Assembly: GCF_013282745.1 (NCBI RefSeq)
Contig: NZ_CP054044.1
Location: 3,348,001-3,412,000, forward strand
Reading direction: 5' to 3'
Length of the DNA: 64,000 nucleotides
DNA from: Yersinia bercovieri ATCC 43970
GTDB lineage: Bacteria > Pseudomonadota > Gammaproteobacteria > Enterobacterales > Enterobacteriaceae
Of the stretch, positions 1-10,071 are shown piece by piece; the first letter of the stretch is position 1; each line of letters starts with the position of its first letter. Made by a program: the position numbers and the translations under genes. The notes below the pieces were generated by a model. That model was not told where the DNA came from, searched no databases, and was given only the letters and a program-made list of their open reading frames with translations.

Positions 1-142
1 CAAGATAGAGTAAGCCCGCCAGCAGCCACGGGCTGACGGTATTGAGCAGTTGTTTTGCCAGTGGGGTGCCGGCACCAAATAGCACCGCAGCGGTTAATGC
101 TGCCAGAACACCCGGCTGCCGTACTCCATCATGCCATTTCAT
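1..142 (-). CDS. EamA/DMT-family transporter, N-terminal part (cut by window edge)
   Basis: The first 47 codons of a leftward gene run off the left edge. The peptide begins MKWHDGVRQPGVLAAL and continues into hydrophobic segments with AVLFGAGTPLAKQLL and SPWLLAGLLYL, the usual first helix and loop of EamA drug/metabolite transporters of the inner membrane. The ATG is at 140-142. Too little is present to suggest a substrate. It lies downstream of yeaH in the same direction but is separated from it by a probable terminator. Confidence 0.6.
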   Translation of the reverse strand, partial: MKWHDGVRQPGVLAALTAAVLFGAGTPLAKQLLNTVSPWLLAGLLYL

Positions 143-186
143 GGGGTTAACTCTAAGAATCACGAGGAGTGATAATTTTAGCGCAA

Positions 187-245
187 CAAAAAGCCGGAAA
201 ACCATTTCTGCATCAGAAATTCTGAATCAGAAAAGAGTCTCCGGC
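187..245 (-). terminator. Probable terminator after yeaH
   Basis: Read leftward, GCCGGA pairs with TCCGGC, and a run of five T follows. The large loop contains two smaller hairpins built on TTCTG/CAGAA. The position directly after the yeaH stop supports a terminator. The long loop makes this moderate evidence. Confidence 0.5.
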
Positions 246-254
246 CATGTTAGC

Positions 255-1532
255 TTAGTTATCAACTGTCTGTTTATGGAACAACTCACGGAATACCGGG
301 TAGATATCTTCAGGCTCCCGGATATGCTGCATGGCGAAATTCTCAAAATTTGCCTGTAAATCTTCATATTCACGCCACAGGGTTTGGTGAGCGCGGCGGG
401 TTATCTCAATGTAGCTGTAGTAACGCACCATCGGCAGCAGCTGTTTTGCCAGCAATTGATGACACAGCGGTGAGTCATCAGCCCAGTTATCGCCATCAGA
501 GGCTTGGGCGGCATAGATATTCCACTGTGCGGGATCGTAACGCTCCTGAACCACCTCATCCATCAGCTTCAGTGCGCTGGAGACGATAGTCCCACCGGTC
601 TCTTGCGAATAGAAAAACTCCTGCTCATCCACCTCTTTGGCTTGCGTATGGTGGCGGATATAGACCACATCGACGTTTTTATAGGTTCGGCTCAGGAACA
701 GATAAAGCAGGATGTAAAACCGCTTTGCCATATCCTTGGTCGCCTGATCCATCGAACCGGAGACATCCATCAGGCAGAACATCACCGCCTGACTGGACGG
801 CTCAGGCCGTTTTTCATAGTTTTTATAGCGTAAATCGAAAGTATCAATAAAAGGCACACGAGCGATCTTCTGCTTTAACTCAGCAATGGCTTTACGTACG
901 CGCTCCTCTTCCAGCAATTGCGCCGGTTCAGAGTTCTCCAACAGATGGAGTGTCTCTTCCAACTCCCGTAGCTCGCGGCGCTTACTGGCCGTCATAGCGG
1001 TGCGCCGGGCCAGTGAGTTTTGCAGTGAGCGAACCACACTGATATTGGCCGGTACACCATTAGAGGTGTAGCCAGCGCGATGGGTTTTAAATTCTGTCAG
1101 CTGCTTATACTGATTTTTCTTCAGGTTAGGCAGGGCGAGATCTTCAAACAGCAAGTCAAGGTACTCATCTTTGGAGATCTGAAAGACAAATTCATCCTCG
1201 CCTTCACCGTCCTGACCCGCACTCCCTTGACCACTTCCGCTGCCACCGCCGCCACCTTGCGGGCGCTCAATACGATCATTAGTGACAAAATGGTCATTGC
1301 CGGGATGTACCCGGTGGCGCAACCCGCCACGCCCCTGATGGAACATTGGCTCATTGATATCATCAATAGGTATCGAGACTGACTCGCCACTATCAATATC
1401 AGTAACCGACCTTTTGTTGATGGCATCGGAAATCGACTGTTTAATTTGCGACTTATAGCGGCGCAAAAAGCGCTGGCGATTAACCATGCTTTTGTTTTTG
1501 CCGTTAAGTCGTCTGTCAATAAAGTAGCCCAT
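255..1532 (-). CDS. yeaH: YeaH/YhbH family protein (DUF444, VWA-like)
   Basis: A 425-residue cytoplasmic protein of the YeaH family, co-expressed with the PrkA-type kinase YeaG and linked in E. coli to nitrogen starvation and stationary phase. Its biochemical role is not settled. Visible marks are the family start [16 protein letters not shown], a Gly/Ser-rich linker near residue 95-110 ([11 protein letters not shown]), and a von Willebrand A-type core with a MIDAS-like motif MDVSGSM near residue 260. Reading could begin 20 codons further upstream, but those codons lie inside an ERIC repeat, and the chosen ATG has a G-rich ribosome site just before it and matches the family length. It follows yeaG in the same direction. 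Confidence 0.95.
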   Translation of the reverse strand: MGYFIDRRLNGKNKSMVNRQRFLRRYKSQIKQSISDAINKRSVTDIDSGESVSIPIDDINEPMFHQGRGGLRHRVHPGNDHFVTNDRIERPQGGGGGSGSGQGSAGQDGEGEDEFVFQISKDEYLDLLFEDLALPNLKKNQYKQLTEFKTHRAGYTSNGVPANISVVRSLQNSLARRTAMTASKRRELRELEETLHLLENSEPAQLLEEERVRKAIAELKQKIARVPFIDTFDLRYKNYEKRPEPSSQAVMFCLMDVSGSMDQATKDMAKRFYILLYLFLSRTYKNVDVVYIRHHTQAKEVDEQEFFYSQETGGTIVSSALKLMDEVVQERYDPAQWNIYAAQASDGDNWADDSPLCHQLLAKQLLPMVRYYSYIEITRRAHQTLWREYEDLQANFENFAMQHIREPEDIYPVFRELFHKQTVDN

Positions 1533-1549
1533 ATACCCCCCAAACGACT

Positions 1550-1662
1550 CCGCCTGCATTTTCCACACTGTTGCTGTGTTGGCTGCCTGCACTCACCCCA
1601 GTCACTTAGTTGGCTAAGCTCCTGGGGCCTCATTCAGTTGCCGCCTTGCTACCGGGTTATGA
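1550..1662. repeat. ERIC element between yeaG and yeaH
   Basis: The core CACCCCAGTCACTTAGTTGG followed by CTAAGCTCCTGGGGCCTCA is the central palindrome of enterobacterial repetitive intergenic consensus elements. The outer parts (GTTGGCTGC on the left, TTGCCGCCTTGCT on the right) also fit. It fills almost the whole yeaG-yeaH gap, so it is transcribed within the operon and can fold in the mRNA. The edges are approximate. Confidence 0.88.
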
Positions 1663-3591
1663 CGATTTTCTAACCCGCAGATACCATTCACACAGCAAGC
1701 GAACCTGCTTGCGGGTATAACCTTTCTCCATCATCCGATCGACAAAGTCATCATGTTTTTTCTGTTCATCCGTTGAAGTTTTGGCATTAAACGAGATAAC
1801 CGGCAATAACTCTTCAGTGTTAGAGAACATCTTCTTCTCAATCACCGTGCGCAGCTTCTCGTAACTGGTCCAGTTTGGATTGCGACCACTGTTATTGGCT
1901 CTGGCGCGCAGCACAAAGTTGACGATTTCATTGCGGAAATCTTTCGGGTTGCTGATACCCGCAGGTTTTTCAATCTTCTCCAGTTCAGCATTCAGCGCCT
2001 CACGGTCAAACAGTTGCCCGGTGTCTGGATCTCGATACTCCTGATCCTGAATCCAGAAGTCGGCATAGATAACATAGCGGTCAAAAATGTTCTGACCATA
2101 CTCAGAGTAGGACTCCAGATAAGCAGTCTGGATCTCTTTGCCGATAAATTCGGCGTATTTCGGGATCAAATAGCCTTTCAGGTGCTCAAGGTATTTCTCC
2201 GCCACATCCTGCTGGAACTGCTCACGCTCGATCTGTTGCTCCAGTACATAGAAGAGGTGTACCGGGTTGGCTGCGACTTCAGCATGATCAAAGTTAAACA
2301 CTCGGGAGAGGATTTTAAAGGCGAAGCGGGTAGAGAGACCGTTCATCCCTTCGTCCACCCCGGCGTAGTCCCGATACTCCTGATAAGACTTGGCTTTCGG
2401 GTCGGTATCTTTCAGACTCTCACCGTCATACACCCGCATCTTGGAGTAAATGCTGGAGTTTTCCGGCTCCTTCATTCTGGAGAGAATCGAGAAACGTGCT
2501 AGTGTTTCCAGGGTGCCAGGGGCGCAAGGTGCATGGGTTAACTCACTGTGATTCAACAGTTTGTCGTAGATCTTGATCTCTTCTGATACCCGCAGGCAAT
2601 AAGGAACCTTGACGATATAGACACGGTCAAGGAATGCCTCATTATTTTTGTTATTGCGGAAGGTGACCCACTCTGACTCATTCGAGTGGGCAAGAATAAT
2701 GCCGCTGAATGGCAGGGCGGATATGCCCTCTGTACCGTTATAGTTCCCTTCCTGAGTGGCTGTCAGCAGGGGATGCAGCACCTTAATTGGCGCTTTGAAC
2801 ATCTCGACGAACTCCATAATCCCTTGGTTAGCCCGGCATAAAGCACCGGAATAACCATAAGCATCGGGGTCGTTTTGCGCATGGTTTTCCAACTTACGGA
2901 TATCAACTTTACCCACCAGCGCAGAGATATCCTGGTTGTTTTCATCGCCAGGTTCAGTCTTCGCTATCGCAATCTGTTCAAGAATCGAAGGCCAGACTTT
3001 GATCACTTTAAATTTAGTGATGTCCCCGCCAAAATCGTGCAGGCGTTTGGCTGCCCACGGCGACATAATCGTACCGAGATAACGGGTCGGGATGCTGTAC
3101 TCTTTGGCCAGAATCGCGGCATCTTCTTGCGGGTTGAACAAACACAAAGGGTGGTCATTGACCGGGCTGCGCTCGCCATTGGCACTTAAAATATAGATAG
3201 GCACCCGCTGCATCAGTGCTTTTAGGCGTTCAGCCAGTGATGACTTACCCCCACCCACAGGGCCGAGTAAATAGAGGATCTGTTTCTTCTCTTCCAGCCC
3301 TTGAGCGGCGTGTTTGAGATAGGAGACTATCTGTTCTATGGCCTCTTCCATGCCATAAAACTCTTCAAAAGCAGGGTAACGGGCAATAACCCGGTTAGAA
3401 AATAGCCGAGACATGCGGGACTCTAGTGCGGTATCGACCATGACTGGCTCACCAATAGCCATCAGCAGCCGCTCAGCCGCATTGGCATAAGCACTGCGAT
3501 CTTGCTGGCAGATGGTGAGGAACTCCTGCAGTGTGAACTCTTCGTCCTTGGCCGCCTCATAGCGTTGGCGATAGTGATCAAATATGTTCAT
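1657..3591 (-). CDS. yeaG: PrkA-family serine protein kinase YeaG
   Basis: A 644-residue cytoplasmic Ser/Thr kinase of the PrkA family, which acts in stress and starvation responses and forms a unit with YeaH. The N-terminal AAA+ region carries a Walker A motif GPVGGGKSS at about residues 110-118. A kinase-like C-terminal domain follows (region around RYVIYADFWIQDQEYRD). Length and sequence match enteric YeaG closely. It is first in the leftward yeaGH operon and divergent from mipA, with 421 bp between them that should hold its promoters. In E. coli the promoter depends on sigma-54 and sigma-S; I could not place such a site here with confidence. Confidence 0.97.
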   Translation of the reverse strand: MNIFDHYRQRYEAAKDEEFTLQEFLTICQQDRSAYANAAERLLMAIGEPVMVDTALESRMSRLFSNRVIARYPAFEEFYGMEEAIEQIVSYLKHAAQGLEEKKQILYLLGPVGGGKSSLAERLKALMQRVPIYILSANGERSPVNDHPLCLFNPQEDAAILAKEYSIPTRYLGTIMSPWAAKRLHDFGGDITKFKVIKVWPSILEQIAIAKTEPGDENNQDISALVGKVDIRKLENHAQNDPDAYGYSGALCRANQGIMEFVEMFKAPIKVLHPLLTATQEGNYNGTEGISALPFSGIILAHSNESEWVTFRNNKNNEAFLDRVYIVKVPYCLRVSEEIKIYDKLLNHSELTHAPCAPGTLETLARFSILSRMKEPENSSIYSKMRVYDGESLKDTDPKAKSYQEYRDYAGVDEGMNGLSTRFAFKILSRVFNFDHAEVAANPVHLFYVLEQQIEREQFQQDVAEKYLEHLKGYLIPKYAEFIGKEIQTAYLESYSEYGQNIFDRYVIYADFWIQDQEYRDPDTGQLFDREALNAELEKIEKPAGISNPKDFRNEIVNFVLRARANNSGRNPNWTSYEKLRTVIEKKMFSNTEELLPVISFNAKTSTDEQKKHDDFVDRMMEKGYTRKQVRLLCEWYLRVRKSS

Positions 3592-4012
3592 AGCGATGCC
3601 CGTCCTGTTTGAATGGTTGGGAACATAAAATAGTAGTAGTGCTTTATTGGGTTAAAATTTTGAAACTACTACCTTATTGTTATGGTCGCGTCTTCACTAA
3701 AGGTCAAGTTAGCCTTAACCGACGATTTGCCACCCATAGAACAATAAATAACCATTATTCGGTAATTAAAGCTATTTTTTATTTCATTGTCAGTGTTTTA
3801 TATATGATTAATTGAACTTATCTATTTGAATATCTCGTTATTTTATTGTGATTAAGGCGACGTAAATTTTTGGTTATCACCCGTCCAATAATTGATGATA
3901 ACTTATACAGATAAGATGAGTGTCTAAGTCAGATGTGTAAAGATTTCGCCACTGGCAACCAATTGATTTACACTAAGTTAACTAATTATTTTTTACCAAA
4001 GGGATTTAATCT
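3592..4012. other. Intergenic region between divergent yeaG and mipA
   Basis: A 421-bp AT-rich stretch carrying the promoters of both flanking genes. The only structure noted is a GTAGTAG/CTACTAC pair near 3632-3670. No convincing short gene was seen. Confidence 0.6.
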
Positions 4013-4783
4013 GTGAAACAGAGTTATCTAAAAGCGAAGCAAATAAAAACATTGGCTGTATTGGCAGCGGCTACGGCTGTTTGTATGCCGACGGCAATGG
4101 CGGGAACCTGGTCTCTGGGGGCTTCTGCCTTAGTGAGTCCAGACCCTTATCGTGGTAAGAATGACCGCGTCTATCCGGTCCCGATCATCTCTTATGAGAG
4201 TGATAACTTTTACTTCCGCACCTTGGCTGCCGGCTATTACCTGTGGAATGATAATAGTAACCGCCTGTCAATCGATGCTTATTTCCTGCCGCTGCACTTT
4301 AAACCGGGTGACAGTGATGATTACCAGATGCAGCAGTTGGACAGACGTCGCAGCACCATGATGGCCGGTATGTCATATTCCCATATTGAGGATTGGGGTA
4401 CTTTGCGTGCCGCCTTCTCGGGTGATGTACTGGATAACAGTGGTGGCTTTATCGGTGATTTGGCCTATCTTTACCGTTATAGCGTCGATAGCTGGACACT
4501 GACGCCAGGCGTGGGTGTGAGCTGGAGCAGTGGCGATCAAAATAGCTACTATTACGGTGTCAGCAGCAGGGAGTCTGCCCGCAGTGGTTTAGCGCAATAC
4601 AACCCAAGCGACAGCTGGGCACCGTATCTGGAGCTATCAGCTAACTACAATATCAATCCAAATTGGAATGCTTTCTTTACTGGCCGTTATATGCGTTTAG
4701 CTAATGAAGTGAAAAATAGCCCAATGGTTGATGCTTCATACAGCGGCGTGTTGTGGACGGGTGTGACCTACAGCTTCCGCTAA
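4013..4783 (+). CDS. mipA: MipA/OmpV family outer-membrane protein
   Basis: A 256-residue MipA/OmpV-family beta-barrel of the outer membrane. In E. coli, MipA is a scaffold linking MltA and PBP1B in murein synthesis. A signal peptide is clear (positively charged MKQSYLKAKQIK, hydrophobic stretch, cleavage after AMA near residue 30). The mature part alternates aromatic residues as in a barrel and ends in YSFR with a penultimate aromatic. The start is GTG with AAAGGGA 8 bp before it. The E. coli neighbour yeaE is missing; a palindromic repeat element lies downstream instead. Confidence 0.92.
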   Translation: MKQSYLKAKQIKTLAVLAAATAVCMPTAMAGTWSLGASALVSPDPYRGKNDRVYPVPIISYESDNFYFRTLAAGYYLWNDNSNRLSIDAYFLPLHFKPGDSDDYQMQQLDRRRSTMMAGMSYSHIEDWGTLRAAFSGDVLDNSGGFIGDLAYLYRYSVDSWTLTPGVGVSWSSGDQNSYYYGVSSRESARSGLAQYNPSDSWAPYLELSANYNINPNWNAFFTGRYMRLANEVKNSPMVDASYSGVLWTGVTYSFR

Positions 4784-4817
4784 TTTAGCGTAGATGATAT
4801 TTGAGTCATAAAAAATC

Positions 4818-4980
4818 AGACTGCTGACAAACCCGATGGTGCGATCAGGAACGGAGAGGACAGGTAGAAGAGTAAAGCGTCCGCGCCAGGGATGGCGCGG
4901 CTCGAGCCTCCAGGGAGGGATTTACGGCGTCTTTACGATCTAGCTGTTCTCTCCGCAATCGGTACTTTGTCAATAACCTC
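4818..4980. repeat. Miniature palindromic element, long form (about 163 bp)
   Basis: It starts CAGACTGCTGACAAA and ends TTTGTCAATAACCTC, sharing both ends with the shorter element at 49328-49456. It folds on itself: ACGGAGAGGACAG pairs with CTGTTCTCTCCG, and CCGCGCC pairs with GGCGCGG near 4880-4901. It lies between the converging mipA and yeaD genes. Size and ends are reminiscent of the YPAL palindromic elements of yersiniae, a family I recall but could not compare here. Confidence 0.65.
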
Positions 4981-5032
4981 AAATGGGGCCAGCATAGCGC
5001 CCCATTTCTGTTTCTAATAGCGGATAGTGCTA

Positions 5033-5908
5033 TCAGCCATTTTTACGGCTGCGAATGGTCATGGCGAGACGTGCGGGGGCATCAGTAGTCGCGACCAAAG
5101 GCTGATTCACGCGCGCTGTTTCCACACAAACCATTGTTTTATAGCCATCATTTGGCATATCCACCATGCTGCTAGACAACTCAGCCCCTGGATTCCAGGC
5201 AACCACATCACTTTGGTGATGATGGTGTACTTCAATGGTGCGTTTCAACGCGGCATCTTTGATCAGGCTGTAGGCCTCTGGCTGGGTGTAGATACGGTCA
5301 GTTTGACCATCAAACACTAAGTCGCCTTGCTGTTTCGCATCGGCAATTTTCAGCACTTTATCGAGATAGCTATCACCCAAGCCACTGATCTTAATCTGGC
5401 TTATATCGCCAATCTGGAAGTAAGTATGTAACGCCGCAACCGCCTGGTAATCGCCGTGTGATTCCAACTCCATTTCGCACTCTTCACCCAGCTTAAAGCG
5501 GGCAATCAAAGTGAATGGATGGGGCCAGAATTGACGTGAAGCATCACTGTCTTCCAGGGTGAAGGTCAAAATTACCCCATTCTCATTTTCATCATGGGCA
5601 CTGAGGGTCCATGGCAGAAGACGTGCAAAGCCGTGTGACGGTTGTGCTGATGGGCCAAACCAAGGCCAGCATATCGGCACACCACCGCGAATAGCGATAC
5701 CATCCTTAAATGGTGTGTTATTACTCAACCAAATAACAGGTTGTTCACCACTAGGTTGATAGGCCAATAAGTGCGCGCCCTGCAAGCTCACTGCCGCACG
5801 CACCTTCGGGTGGGAAACAACCACGATTGGCAATTCATCCAACTGGCGTTGGCTGATGTAAGGTGAAATTTGTTCAACAACAGGTAGGGTGAATACTTTC
5901 TCGTTCAT
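5033..5908 (-). CDS. yeaD: D-hexose-6-phosphate mutarotase (glucose-6-phosphate 1-epimerase)
   Basis: A 291-residue cytoplasmic member of the aldose-1-epimerase-like superfamily that interconverts alpha and beta anomers of glucose 6-phosphate and other hexose 6-phosphates. Family signatures include QGAHLLAYQP (residues 43-52), the segment GGVPICWPWFGP near residue 75, HGFARLLPW, and the acidic/His-rich segment ending VVAWNPGAELSSSMVDMP. It follows gapA in the same direction, as in E. coli, but a strong terminator between them suggests mostly separate expression. Confidence 0.95.
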   Translation of the reverse strand: MNEKVFTLPVVEQISPYISQRQLDELPIVVVSHPKVRAAVSLQGAHLLAYQPSGEQPVIWLSNNTPFKDGIAIRGGVPICWPWFGPSAQPSHGFARLLPWTLSAHDENENGVILTFTLEDSDASRQFWPHPFTLIARFKLGEECEMELESHGDYQAVAALHTYFQIGDISQIKISGLGDSYLDKVLKIADAKQQGDLVFDGQTDRIYTQPEAYSLIKDAALKRTIEVHHHHQSDVVAWNPGAELSSSMVDMPNDGYKTMVCVETARVNQPLVATTDAPARLAMTIRSRKNG

Positions 5909-6042
5909 TCGTTTGGCCTTATGGGAAAGGGAGCTTGAGATCCATTGAACTTCAGTCTCTCGATAATATCACAGGCTTTAAATCTTGCAGCAAATGCAGG
6001 GCGTCGTTGTGGTAAATTATTGATATTGCGCAACTAAAATAA

Positions 6043-6066
6043 AAAAGCCACCCGAAGGTGGCTTTT
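6043..6066 (-). terminator. gapA terminator
   Basis: Read leftward, AAAAGCCACC-TTCG-GGTGGCTTTT is a perfect 10-bp stem with a stable TTCG loop, followed by a T-rich run. It sits 24 bases after the gapA stop. Confidence 0.92.
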
Positions 6067-6089
6067 GGCAGAGCTCGACATCAATCCAA

Positions 6090-7432
<1,343 letters not shown>

Positions 7433-7846
7433 ATGGCTAAAGAACTGAACCCCACAGAAAATATTGAGAAACTCTCCGATATTCAGCGGCATGTCACCCA
7501 GCAACGGGGGACGGAAGCGCCTTTTAGCGGCAAATTGCTGCATAACAAACGCGATGGCGTCTACCAGTGTCTCTGTTGTCACCAGCCACTTTTTATCTCA
7601 GAATCAAAGTTCGATTCTGGTTGCGGCTGGCCGAGTTTCTATCAGCCGCTTGATGCAGACTCTATCCGCTATGTTGATGATTATTCACATAATATGCATC
7701 GTGTGGAGATTCGTTGTGGCAATTGTGACGCGCATTTAGGGCATGTTTTCCCTGATGGGCCACAGCCTACCGGTGAGCGCTATTGCGTGAATTCGGCGTC
7801 ACTTAATTTTGTTGACGATCAAAATGGCGAGCAAATCGCGGGCTAA
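7433..7846 (+). CDS. msrB: Peptide methionine-(R)-S-oxide reductase MsrB
   Basis: A 137-residue cytoplasmic enzyme that repairs the R form of methionine sulfoxide in proteins. Two zinc-binding CxxC pairs are visible (CLCC and CGNC), and the catalytic Cys is in [15 protein letters not shown] and [10 protein letters not shown] are family signatures. Reading could start 19 codons earlier, but the ATG of [10 protein letters not shown] matches the E. coli length of 137. Adjacent to and divergent from gapA, as in E. coli. Confidence 0.97.
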   Translation: MAKELNPTENIEKLSDIQRHVTQQRGTEAPFSGKLLHNKRDGVYQCLCCHQPLFISESKFDSGCGWPSFYQPLDADSIRYVDDYSHNMHRVEIRCGNCDAHLGHVFPDGPQPTGERYCVNSASLNFVDDQNGEQIAG

Positions 7847-7920
7847 ATAGCCGCTAATGCCGCATTTTGGTGTATGAAAAATCGATTCAGCTTATTATTC
7901 ATTTAGCTAAGGATGCTCTG

Positions 7921-8193
7921 ATGGAGCTTGAAGACCTGATTTCAGTGATGACACCGGAAATTTACCAGCGTTTAGCCCAGGCCGTTGAGCTGGGTAAATG
8001 GCCGGATGGTGTGGCGCTGACACCGAAGCAGAAAGAGAACAGCCTGCAAATGGTCATGTTATGGCAAGCACGTCATAACGAGGATGCGCAGCATATGAGT
8101 ATTGGCACTGATGGCCAGATAGTGATGAAAACTAAGCAAGAGCTGAAGCAGCAATTTAGCCAGCCGACATTGGTTAAACTGAAACCAGAGTAG
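7921..8193 (+). CDS. yeaC: YeaC family protein (DUF1315)
   Basis: A 90-residue cytoplasmic protein of unknown function, conserved next to msrB. The segment ELGKWPDGVALTPKQKENSLQ followed by MLWQARHNEDAQHM is nearly identical to E. coli YeaC. The ATG at 7921 is chosen because AAGGA precedes it and the length equals the family length. An upstream in-frame TTG would add 18 residues without similarity. Probably co-transcribed with msrB. Confidence 0.93.
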   Translation: MELEDLISVMTPEIYQRLAQAVELGKWPDGVALTPKQKENSLQMVMLWQARHNEDAQHMSIGTDGQIVMKTKQELKQQFSQPTLVKLKPE

Positions 8194-8235
8194 GGCACTG
8201 CCTGAAGCTGATTGGCAAATGTAATATCTGTGCGA

Positions 8236-8264
8236 ATCAATGGAGCCTATCTGGCTCCGTTGAT
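8236..8264. terminator. Hairpin between convergent yeaC and pncA
   Basis: ATCAATGGAGCC and GGCTCCGTTGAT form a 12-bp stem with one mismatch and a 5-base loop. The T tracts are weak in both directions. Placed where a shared terminator would serve both genes. Confidence 0.55.
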
Positions 8265-8282
8265 GTTTATACCGCCAAGCGG

Positions 8283-8933
8283 TTATCCACGAGTGGGATT
8301 AATTTCAGCCACAAATTGTGCCAGCGTTTGTAAGTCAGCCCCCGCCTTGCTCATCACATCAAACGCTTGCTGGCTATCCTGCGGTTGTAAATTTACGCCG
8401 CGGCAACCGTCACTGATGACTGTGGTTTGATAACCTAAAGATAATGCATCTAGCACGCTGTATTTTACGCAGTAATCTGTTGCTAGCCCCATAATATACA
8501 AGCGATCTATACCTTGCTGCTGCAACCAATCATCCAGCGCTGTTTTACTCCGCCGACCATTGTCAAAGAAAGCGCTATAGCTATCGACGTCAGGATCTTG
8601 CCCCTTGCGGAAGGTGGCGGTGATGGCCTCTTGTTGCAATTGCGGATGCCAATCAGCTCCCGGCGTATGCTGCACACAATGTACTGGCCACCAGACTTGT
8701 GGCAGCCCATTCAGATCCCCGATAGTACCCGGCACCGCATTCGAATTGATGGCAAAGCTACGGTGGTCCGCAGGGTGCCAATCCTGGCTGGCGATGACGG
8801 CTATCTGTTGTTGCAGGCAAGCATTAATGGCCTGATTTGCAACGGCAATCACGCGATCGCCCTCGGTCACCGCCAGTGCCCCGCCGGGGCAGAAGTCATT
8901 TTGCAGATCAATTAAGAGTAAGGCTGTGTTCAT
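8283..8933 (-). CDS. pncA: Nicotinamidase
   Basis: A 216-residue cytoplasmic amidase that hydrolyses nicotinamide to nicotinate for NAD recycling; it also activates pyrazinamide. Family features are LIDLQNDF with the catalytic Asp (residue 9-10), metal-binding DWHPADH near residue 51-57, the catalytic Lys in FRKGQDPDVDSYSAFFDN, and the nucleophilic Cys in GLATDYCVKYS. GGAG lies 5 bases before the ATG. It follows ansA by 15 bases, so the two are probably one transcript. Confidence 0.97.
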   Translation of the reverse strand: MNTALLLIDLQNDFCPGGALAVTEGDRVIAVANQAINACLQQQIAVIASQDWHPADHRSFAINSNAVPGTIGDLNGLPQVWWPVHCVQHTPGADWHPQLQQEAITATFRKGQDPDVDSYSAFFDNGRRSKTALDDWLQQQGIDRLYIMGLATDYCVKYSVLDALSLGYQTTVISDGCRGVNLQPQDSQQAFDVMSKAGADLQTLAQFVAEINPTRG

Positions 8934-8948
8934 TGGTGCTCCGCAGGA

Positions 8949-9965
8949 TCACTGAGTGTCGGTTAATTCCCCACGCAGGTTTTGTTGCATTAACCGGCGA
9001 ATGTCTTCAGGGGATAGAGATTGGCTCAACAAATAGTGCAGCTTGGTCAGTGCCGCTTCAACCGTCATGTCAAAGCCACTGATCACTCCGGCATGAGCCA
9101 ACGCATTGCCGGTGGCATAACCTTCCATATTGACGCTACCAGAGATGCATTGCGTCAAATTGATCACCACAATGCCGCGCTCGCTGGCATTTTTTAACTC
9201 ATCCAGTAACTCCGCTTTTTGCGGTGCATTTCCCACGCCATAGGATCGCAAAATCAGTGCTTTTACTGGCTGCAACAGGAAGTTACGCACCACAGCCCCA
9301 GAGATACCGGGGTAGATAGTGACCACGCCAATGGGTTGCGGTGTAATGTTATGGACGATTAATGGGCCGGTATTGAGTGGTGATTCAACTGATGCGATTC
9401 GCCGAATGTGGATACCTGCCTCGAGCAGAACGGAGAGATTCGGCGAGGCGAAAGCATCAAAGCCATCAGCATGGGCTTTCGTGGTGCGATTGCCGCGAAA
9501 CAGTTTGTTATTAAAGAATAAACTGACCTCATTCACCGGGTGGTTGGCCGCCAGATAGAGGGCATTGAGCAAGTTGGTTTGCCCATCAGAGCGCAGCTCC
9601 GCCAGGGGGATCTGGGAGCCGGTGACAATCACCGGCTTGGACAAATTTTCTAGCATGAAGGAGAGCGCCGAGGCGGTAAAAGCCATGGTATCGGTGCCAT
9701 GCAAAATAACAAAACCATCATATAAGTCGTAGTTCTGTTGAATATCATTGGCGATGTGCTGCCAGTCCTCAGGGGTCATATCTGAGGAGTCAATCAATGG
9801 CGCATATTCATGGATAGTAAAATCGGGCATTTCAGGCCGATGGAACTCAGGCATCAGGGCGAGTTGGCGTTGCAGATGACCCGACACCGGAATGTATCCG
9901 TTTTCCGAGCGTTGCATACCAATAGTACCGCCCGTATAGGCAACATAAATAGATTTCTTCTGCAT
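8949..9965 (-). CDS. ansA: L-asparaginase I (cytoplasmic)
   Basis: A 338-residue cytoplasmic enzyme that hydrolyses L-asparagine to aspartate and ammonia. Both catalytic threonine motifs are present: AYTGGTIGMQ near residue 10-20 and ILHGTDTMAFTASAL near residue 90. The lack of a signal peptide separates it from the periplasmic type II enzyme. The ATG giving MQKKSIYVAYTGG matches E. coli AnsA. A TTG two codons upstream is slightly better spaced from AGG and remains possible. First gene of the ansA-pncA unit. Confidence 0.97.
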   Translation of the reverse strand: MQKKSIYVAYTGGTIGMQRSENGYIPVSGHLQRQLALMPEFHRPEMPDFTIHEYAPLIDSSDMTPEDWQHIANDIQQNYDLYDGFVILHGTDTMAFTASALSFMLENLSKPVIVTGSQIPLAELRSDGQTNLLNALYLAANHPVNEVSLFFNNKLFRGNRTTKAHADGFDAFASPNLSVLLEAGIHIRRIASVESPLNTGPLIVHNITPQPIGVVTIYPGISGAVVRNFLLQPVKALILRSYGVGNAPQKAELLDELKNASERGIVVINLTQCISGSVNMEGYATGNALAHAGVISGFDMTVEAALTKLHYLLSQSLSPEDIRRLMQQNLRGELTDTQ

Positions 9966-10026
9966 GAGCAATGGGACCTGAAAAGAGACTAAATGAGATG
10001 GAGGGATTATAGGGAGACTGGCGAGG

Positions 10027-10052
10027 AAAAAAAGCCCGACGGATGCCGGGCT
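10027..10052 (-). terminator. sppA terminator
   Basis: Read leftward, AGCCCG and CGGGCT close an 8-base loop and are followed by seven T. It lies 20 bases after the sppA stop and separates sppA from ansA. Confidence 0.88.
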
Positions 10053-10071
10053 AAGTTATTTTATGCTTTTA

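Noticed and set aside
3609..3815. 68-codon frame in the yeaG-mipA gap
   Set aside because: Begins inside the yeaG leader, AT-rich, no ribosome site, no protein pattern.
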